Source: Actinomadura syzygii (GTDB lineage: Bacteria > Actinomycetota > Actinomycetes > Streptosporangiales > Streptosporangiaceae). Taken from it: a stretch of 64,000 nucleotides of DNA. The translations under genes were made by a program, and so were the position numbers. Position 1 is the stretch's first letter, and each line of letters starts with the position of its first letter. Positions 59,175-64,000 of the stretch are shown here, in pieces. The stretch lies in NCBI RefSeq assembly GCF_008085905.1, contig NZ_VSFF01000017.1, positions 124,001 to 188,000 of the forward strand, given 5' to 3'. A model generated the notes under the pieces. The model was not told the origin of the DNA. It searched no databases and saw only the letters and a list, made by a program, of their open reading frames with translations.

Positions 59175-61661
59175 ATGGCACGACGCGGATCCCAGGCCCC
59201 TCCCCCGCCGGACTTCGAGGAGAACATCGTCGACGTCGACGTCTCCGAGGAGATGCGCGGCAGCTACCTCGAATACGCCTACTCGGTGATCTACCAGCGG
59301 GCGCTCCCCAACGCCCGCGACGGGCTGAAGCCCGTCCAGCGGCGGATCCTCTACTCGATGAACGAGATGGGGCTGCGCCCCGACCGCGGGCACGTCAAGT
59401 GCGCCCGCGTGGTCGGCGAGGTGATGGGCAAGCTGCATCCGCACGGCGACAGCGCCATCTACGACGCGCTGGTCCGGATGGCGCAGCCGTGGGCGATGCG
59501 GATGCCGCTCGTCGACGGGCACGGCAACTTCGGCTCGCTCGGCGGCGACGACATGCCCGCCGCCATGCGCTACACCGAGGCCCGGATGACCCGCGCCGCG
59601 ATGCTCATGGTCGACTCCATCGACGAGGACACCGTCGACTTCCGGCCGAACTACGACGGCCAGGAGACCGAGCCCGAGGTGCTCCCCGCCGCGTTCCCGA
59701 ACCTGCTGGTCAACGGCGCGTCCGGGATCGCGGTCGGGATGGCCACGAACATGGCGCCGCACAACCTCGGCGAGGTCGTCGCCGCGGCCCGGCACCTGAT
59801 CGACCACCCGGACGCCACGCTCGAAGACCTGATGCGCTTCGTCCCCGGCCCCGACCTGCCCACCGGCGGCAAGATCGTCGGGCTGGACGGCATCCGCGAC
59901 GCCTACGCCTCCGGACGCGGCACCTTCCGCACCCGCGCCACCACGTCCATCGAGAACGTCACGCCCCGCCGCAAGGGCATCATCGTCAGCGAGCTGCCGT
60001 ACGCGGTCGGCCCGGAGCGCGTCAAGGGCAAGATCAAGGAACTGGTCAACGCCAAGAAGATCCAGGGCATCGCCGACCTGAAGGACCTCACCGACCGCAC
60101 CGTCGGCCTCCGCCTGGTCATCGAGATCAAGAACGGCTTCAACCCGGAGGCCGTCCTCGCCGACCTCTACCGGCTGACGCCGATGGAGGAGACGTTCGGC
60201 ATCAACAACGTAGCGCTCGTCGACGGCCAGCCCCGCACGCTCGGGCTGCGCGAGATGCTGCAGGTCTACGTCGACCACCGCATCGAGGTCGTCCGGCGCC
60301 GCTCGATGTTCCGGCGCAAGAAGCGCGAGGACCGCCTCCACCTCGTGGACGGCCTGCTCGTCGCGCTGCTGAACATCGACGAGGTCATCCAGGTCATCCG
60401 GCAGAGCGACGACGCCGCGCAGGCCAAGGCGCGGCTGATGGAGATCTTCGACCTCTCCGACATCCAGGCCCAGTACATCCTCGACACGCCGCTGCGCCGC
60501 CTCACCCGCTACGACCGGCTCGAACTGGAGAAGGAGAAGGAGCAGCTCGCCAAGGAGATCGCGCAGCTGACCGCGATCCTGGAGTCGGAGCGCAAGCTCC
60601 GCGGCGTCGTGTCGAAGGAGCTCGGGGACGTCGCCAAGGAGTTCGCCACCCCGCGCCGGACGATCCTCCTCGAGTCGTCCGGGCACACGGCGGCGGAGGC
60701 CGTCCCGCTGGAGGTGGCCGACGACCCCTGCACCGTCCTGCTCTCCTCGACCGGGCTCATGGCCCGCACGCACGGTCCGGGCCCGCTGCCCGACAGCGGC
60801 CCCCGCTCCGCGCACGACGTGCTGACCTCGGTCGTCCCGGCGACGGCGCGCGGCCAGGTCGGCGCCGTCACCTCGCTCGGCCGGATGATCCGCATCGACG
60901 TCCTCGACCTGCCGACGCTGCCGCCGTCGGCGACGCCGCCGTCCCTCGCGGGCGGCGCCCCGGTCACCGAGTACGTCGACCTGGAGCCGGACGAGACGAT
61001 CGTGGGCCTCGCCGCCGCGGGCGAGGAGGGCGGCGGGCTCGCCCTCGGCACCGCGCAGGGCGTGGTCAAACGGGTCGTCCCGGACTTCCCGGCCAACCGC
61101 GACGAGTTCGAGGTGATCGGGCTCAAGGAGGGCGACCGGGTGATCGGCGCCGTCCAGTTGCTCTCCGAGGAGCAGCACCTCGTGTTCATCACCTCTGACG
61201 CGCAACTGCTGCACTTCGCGGCGTCGCTCGTCCGTCCGCAGGGGCGGGCGGCCGGGGGGATGGCGGGCATCAAGCTGGGCGCGGGCGCGCGGGTCCTGTG
61301 GTTCGGGGCGATCGACCCGTCCCGGGAGGCGCGCGTGATCACGATCTCCGGTTCGTCGTCGGCGCTGCCCGGCACCCAGACCGGGGCGATCAAGCTCGCC
61401 GACTTCGCCGACTTCCCGTCCAAGGGACGCGCGACCGGCGGCGTCCGCGCGCACCGCTTCCTCAAGGGCGAGGACGTCCTGCTCCAAGCGTGGGCGGCCC
61501 CCACGCCGCTGCGTGCCGCCGCGGCCGGTGGCAGGCCCGCGATGCTGAACGTCACCATGGGCCGCCGGGACGGCTCCGGCGAACCGCTCGACAGCCCGCT
61601 GACCTCCATCAGCGGCCCTCTGGGCCCGCCGCCTCCGGACGAGCCCGAACCCGCGGAGTAA
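59175..61661 (+). CDS. parC: DNA topoisomerase IV / gyrase-type subunit A
   Basis: This 828-residue protein is a type IIA topoisomerase A subunit. The quinolone-pocket helix is GKLHPHGDSAIYDALVRMAQ, with Ser rather than Ala at the second position. The catalytic Tyr133 lies in AAMRYTEARM. A C-terminal beta-pinwheel region (about 500-800) follows. It is the second, ParC-like paralogue of actinomycetes rather than GyrA, judged from its divergent N-terminus (FEENIVDVDVSEEMRG) and position away from gyrB. The ATG at 59175 starts the protein. Confidence 0.9.
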   Translation: MARRGSQAPPPPDFEENIVDVDVSEEMRGSYLEYAYSVIYQRALPNARDGLKPVQRRILYSMNEMGLRPDRGHVKCARVVGEVMGKLHPHGDSAIYDALVRMAQPWAMRMPLVDGHGNFGSLGGDDMPAAMRYTEARMTRAAMLMVDSIDEDTVDFRPNYDGQETEPEVLPAAFPNLLVNGASGIAVGMATNMAPHNLGEVVAAARHLIDHPDATLEDLMRFVPGPDLPTGGKIVGLDGIRDAYASGRGTFRTRATTSIENVTPRRKGIIVSELPYAVGPERVKGKIKELVNAKKIQGIADLKDLTDRTVGLRLVIEIKNGFNPEAVLADLYRLTPMEETFGINNVALVDGQPRTLGLREMLQVYVDHRIEVVRRRSMFRRKKREDRLHLVDGLLVALLNIDEVIQVIRQSDDAAQAKARLMEIFDLSDIQAQYILDTPLRRLTRYDRLELEKEKEQLAKEIAQLTAILESERKLRGVVSKELGDVAKEFATPRRTILLESSGHTAAEAVPLEVADDPCTVLLSSTGLMARTHGPGPLPDSGPRSAHDVLTSVVPATARGQVGAVTSLGRMIRIDVLDLPTLPPSATPPSLAGGAPVTEYVDLEPDETIVGLAAAGEEGGGLALGTAQGVVKRVVPDFPANRDEFEVIGLKEGDRVIGAVQLLSEEQHLVFITSDAQLLHFAASLVRPQGRAAGGMAGIKLGAGARVLWFGAIDPSREARVITISGSSSALPGTQTGAIKLADFADFPSKGRATGGVRAHRFLKGEDVLLQAWAAPTPLRAAAAGGRPAMLNVTMGRRDGSGEPLDSPLTSISGPLGPPPPDEPEPAE

Positions 61662-61665
61662 CACG

Positions 61666-61697
61666 AAAGTCCCGGCGCCCTGCGGCGCCGGGACTTT
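61666..61697. terminator. Bidirectional terminator after parC
   Basis: AAAGTCCCGGCGCC at 61666-61679 pairs perfectly with 61684-61697 over a CTGC loop, giving AAA...TTT ends for both strands. It separates parC from the convergent membrane-protein gene. Confidence 0.9.
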
Positions 61698-61699
61698 CC

Positions 61700-62632
61700 T
61701 CATTGGGTCGGAGCGGGCTTGCCGTGCTCCAAAGTTCTGGACGGTTCGACTGCGGAATGGTCACGGCGCGCCGCCCACAGCGCGAGCCCGCCGAGGGGCA
61801 GAAGGGCCCAAGCGCCGGAGACGGGTTCCAAGACGCAGACCGGAATGGCGGACGACAACAGAATCCAACCGGTCTCGGGCGGCATCTTTCCTGTGGCGAT
61901 CACGGACCGGCGGATGAGGACCGCGAGCCCGCCGAGGGCGATTCCGCCGAGCATGAACCACAGGCTCGACCGTCGGGCGTCGTCATCGCTCGCGACCGTG
62001 TTCCACAACCCCTCTGACACGATGCCGCCCCACCGCGTCCGGTCGCTGACCAGCCCGATCGCGACGTGACCGGCGGCGATCGTGAACAGCGACCGCGGAA
62101 CCCACCGATCGACTCCCCTCTGTTTCGCGACGGACGAACCGCGTGCCCCCGCCCTCGCCATCCCCGCGACGATCAAATGATGGAACGGACGGATGATGCC
62201 GAAATAGACGGGTCCCGTCCAGCGGTGGTATTTGACGACGGTCGCCAACTCGAACCGCGCACGGCCGTCCGCCGCGGGCTCGGTGGCCACCACCAGCCAG
62301 CCCGACAGGTGATTGTCCTTCGCTTCGAGGACGACGAACCGGTTCTCGGCGGCCTCTTTGACCGTGAAGAACGAGACGCGGCCACCGGGCGCGAACGACA
62401 GTTCCTCCGGACGCTGCACCGCCCGAATCGGAATATCAGGTTCACGCAAACGCAGAATCCTGGCCAGCACTCCCCTGGCGCGAAAAAGCCCGCGCATCCA
62501 GGTCGGATTCCGTCCCATCGCCCCGGCGACGAACTCCCGCAGGCTCACCTCCGACTCGGCTTCGCGGACGTCGACGTGGTCGGCGTCCGCCAGCAGCTCC
62601 CGCAGTTCGGGGACGCGGTCGATGATCCTCAC
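61700..62632 (-). CDS. DUF2867-DUF6463 fusion membrane protein
   Basis: This 310-residue protein has an N-terminal SRPBCC-like DUF2867 domain (about residues 20-165; FFTVKEAAENRFVVLEAKD, ELATVVKYHRWTGPVYFG) and a C-terminal part with four transmembrane helices (DUF6463-like; SLWFMLGGIALGGLAVLI). The GTG start at 62632 overlaps the TetR stop (GTGA), so it is the regulated partner of that TetR gene. Function unknown; a lipid-binding role is a guess. Confidence 0.82.
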   Translation of the reverse strand: MRIIDRVPELRELLADADHVDVREAESEVSLREFVAGAMGRNPTWMRGLFRARGVLARILRLREPDIPIRAVQRPEELSFAPGGRVSFFTVKEAAENRFVVLEAKDNHLSGWLVVATEPAADGRARFELATVVKYHRWTGPVYFGIIRPFHHLIVAGMARAGARGSSVAKQRGVDRWVPRSLFTIAAGHVAIGLVSDRTRWGGIVSEGLWNTVASDDDARRSSLWFMLGGIALGGLAVLIRRSVIATGKMPPETGWILLSSAIPVCVLEPVSGAWALLPLGGLALWAARRDHSAVEPSRTLEHGKPAPTQ

Positions 62633-63183
62633 GATGCGGCCTCCCTGCCGTCCAGGAGCGGGAAGAGCAACTGGTAGAGGCCGCGCATTTCCTCGCCTTG
62701 CAGCGGAGGCATCACATGCGCGCCGCCGATCACCACGAGATAGATGAGCGTGGCCATGCGCTCCGGGGCGGCGTGCCCGAGCCCCTCGCACAGTTCCCGC
62801 AGGTACGCGATCCGCGCCGCGTCCACCCGCTCCTGCATGGCCGCCGCCTCGGAGTCCTGCTTCGCCCAGGCCCGCATGGCGACCCCGAGATCGGCCCCGG
62901 CGCCGTCGACGGCCACCCCCGCGAGCCGCCCCAGCTTCGCCCGCGCCGAGAGGTCGCCGGCGCCCTCCACCCGCTCGATGATCGCCGCGGTGTGCCGCTC
63001 CTCGTAGTGCGCGAGCAGTCTCGTCCGGAACTTCGGCATCGACCCGAAGTGATGGTAGAAGGCCCCCTTGGACATCCCCATCCGCTCGCACATCCGATCC
63101 AAGGTCACCGCCGGCGCCCCCTGCTCCGCCAGCAGCACCAGCCCCTCGTCCAGCCAATCCTCGCTACTCACCCAGACCTCCAT
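62629..63183 (-). CDS. TetR-family regulator of the DUF2867 gene
   Basis: This 184-residue repressor has an HTH at about residues 22-48 (VTLDRMCERMGMSKGAFYHH). The ATG at 63183 is chosen because a longer frame upstream is antisense to the redoxin promoter. A perfect palindrome spans its start codon, the arrangement expected of autorepression. It is divergent from the redoxin gene. Confidence 0.9.
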   Translation of the reverse strand: MEVWVSSEDWLDEGLVLLAEQGAPAVTLDRMCERMGMSKGAFYHHFGSMPKFRTRLLAHYEERHTAAIIERVEGAGDLSARAKLGRLAGVAVDGAGADLGVAMRAWAKQDSEAAAMQERVDAARIAYLRELCEGLGHAAPERMATLIYLVVIGGAHVMPPLQGEEMRGLYQLLFPLLDGREAAS

Positions 63184-63201
63184 ACCAAACCTTTTGGTAT
63201 G
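63181..63201. promoter_or_regulatory. Palindromic operator at the TetR start
   Basis: CATACCAAA-CCT-TTTGGTATG is a perfect 9-bp inverted repeat overlapping the TetR ATG. It lies in the gap shared with the divergent redoxin gene. Confidence 0.75.
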
Positions 63202-63283
63202 GAGCCTAGCAGCCGCCGGCTCGGATGACAGACGCGGATCCGATCTTCGGGTCGGAGGGGTGCCGGTGGGTGATGATGGGGGG

Positions 63284-63850
63284 ATGGCGATCGCATCGTT
63301 CATGGTGCCGCTCGGGTCTCCGGTTCCGGCGTTCAGGCTTCCGTCCGTTGAGGGCGGGACCGTGTCGGACGAGGACTTTCCGCAGGCGGCCGCTCTGCTG
63401 GTCATCTTCATGTCCAACCACTGCCCCTACGTGCGGCGGGTCGAGGCGGGGATCGGCGCCCTCGCCGCGGAGTACGCCGCCGAGGGCCTCGCCACCGTCG
63501 CCGTGTGCAGCAACGACGTGGTGAACCACCCCGACGACGGCCCCGAGCATCTGCGCGAGCAGGCCGAGCGCGCCGGGTTCGACTTCCCGTACCTGGTGGA
63601 CGAGTCGCAGGACGCGGCGAAGGCGTTCAAGGCCGCCTGCACCCCAGACTTCTTCCTCTACGACCGGGAGCGCCGCCTCGCCTACCGGGGCGAGTTCGAC
63701 GGCGCGCGGCCGAGCAACGACGTCCCGGCCGACGGGGCATCGCTGCGGGCCGCGCTCGACCTCGTGCTGGCCGGAAAGGGCGTCCCCGAGCCGCACACGC
63801 CGAGCCTCGGCTGCGGCATCAAATGGAAACCCGGAAACGACCCGGTGTAA
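63284..63850 (+). CDS. Redoxin-family (AhpC/TSA-like) protein
   Basis: This 188-residue thioredoxin-fold protein has Cys47 in SNHCPYVRRVE, which is the CPYV form rather than CxxC. A second pair of features is AACTPDFFLYDRERRLAY and a C-terminal LGCGIKWKPGN. It may act as a one-Cys peroxidase or thiol reductase. The start at 63284 follows GATGGGGGG. Regulation may involve the divergent TetR. Confidence 0.87.
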   Translation: MAIASFMVPLGSPVPAFRLPSVEGGTVSDEDFPQAAALLVIFMSNHCPYVRRVEAGIGALAAEYAAEGLATVAVCSNDVVNHPDDGPEHLREQAERAGFDFPYLVDESQDAAKAFKAACTPDFFLYDRERRLAYRGEFDGARPSNDVPADGASLRAALDLVLAGKGVPEPHTPSLGCGIKWKPGNDPV

Positions 63851-63892
63851 TTACGCCGTTTGCACCACACCGGGCGAACCACACCGGCTGAA

Positions 63893-64000
63893 TTACGCCG
63901 GGGTCGTCTCGCCCCTGCGCGGACGCGGGAACGTTCCGATCTCCGTCCGCCCGGAGCGCAGCCCGCGCTCGGCGCAGGCAGCCAGCGCTTCGAGCAGGTC
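63893..64000 (-). CDS. C-terminal end of an unidentified gene (partial)
   Basis: The last 35 codons of a minus-strand gene read DLLEALAACAERGLRSGRTE before a basic tail ending in RGETTPA and TAA at 63895-63893. Codon usage is typical of the neighbouring genes, but the fragment is too short to identify. The rest lies beyond the window. Confidence 0.5.
   Translation of the reverse strand, partial: DLLEALAACAERGLRSGRTEIGTFPRPRRGETTPA

Noticed and set aside
59025..61703. 892-codon open frame antisense to parC
   Set aside because: Same cause: high third-position GC leaves the opposite strand open. No domain is recognisable.
1..64000. tRNA, rRNA, CRISPR array, insertion sequence or prophage
   Set aside because: No tRNA cloverleaf, spaced identical repeats, transposase, integrase or attachment site was seen on reading both strands; a covariance or HMM search was not possible.

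Overview
The window is very GC-rich, almost fully coding DNA from an actinomycete. The signs are many GTG starts, stop-start overlaps of the GTGA/ATGA type, a fasR-fabD-fabH-acpP-fabF-DUF3145 block, the XRE/DUF397/ATPase triad typical of filamentous actinomycetes, an ECF42-type sigma factor with its DGPF partner, and DUF1023, DUF4360, DUF5998 and DUF6745 proteins. The overall mix suggests Streptosporangiales (an Actinomadura-like Thermomonosporaceae), but that placement is inference. No tRNA, rRNA, CRISPR array, transposase or phage gene was seen.

Layout. 0.2-3 kb: homodimeric pyruvate dehydrogenase E1 (aceE) closed by a strong bidirectional terminator. 3-6.5 kb: a glyoxalase-fold protein, an anti-sigma-type ATPase, a divergent XRE regulator with its DUF397 partner, and two secreted proteins. 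6.6-10 kb: a WYL regulator, a probable TIKI/PMT-C2-fold effector carrying an eCIS-associated N-terminal motif, and a PHP phosphoesterase. 9.9-15.3 kb: an MFS exporter, a DGPF/YCII protein with an ECF42 sigma factor, and a two-component system. 15.5-17.7 kb: a tandem pair of secreted DUF1023 hydrolases. 17.7-23.5 kb: the type II fatty-acid synthase cluster, with an unusual repeat-encoded linker ORF between fabD and fabH. 23.8-28.7 kb: a cytoplasmic subtilase, an ECF sigma factor, a small protein and a TPR-CHAT caspase-like protease, the last three chained by GTGA overlaps. 28.7-36.5 kb: sulfurtransferase, alkaline-phosphatase-fold protein, DUF5998, a shortened GNAT/acyl-CoA-ligase-like protein, a PfkB kinase and a LysR regulator. 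36.9-42.9 kb: RecQ with a C-terminal phosphoribosyltransferase-like tail, a ThrE-type exporter, a DUF6745 pair and an ATPase. 42.9-47.9 kb: a complete STM4015-4014-4013-4012-4011 operon of unknown function (LRR protein, ATP-grasp, AlkP-fold hydrolase, two radical SAM enzymes). 48-50.5 kb: metNIQ methionine importer on the same strand just upstream. 50.5-54.2 kb: repeat-rich non-coding DNA and a DUF4097/response-regulator/kinase operon. 54.3-59 kb: small proteins, a TetR-SDR pair sharing an operator-like motif, a methyltransferase and an FMN alpha-hydroxy-acid oxidase. 59.2-64 kb: parC-type topoisomerase A subunit, a DUF2867 membrane protein with its TetR regulator, a redoxin and a partial gene at the edge.

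The systems most worth following are: (1) the STM4011-4015 operon, which reads like a peptide or protein modification pathway and follows methionine (SAM precursor) import genes; (2) the subtilase-sigma-CHAT module, which looks like a proteolytic signalling or conflict switch; (3) the orphan eCIS-type effector; (4) the tandem repeat that forms an in-frame bridge ORF between fabD and fabH.
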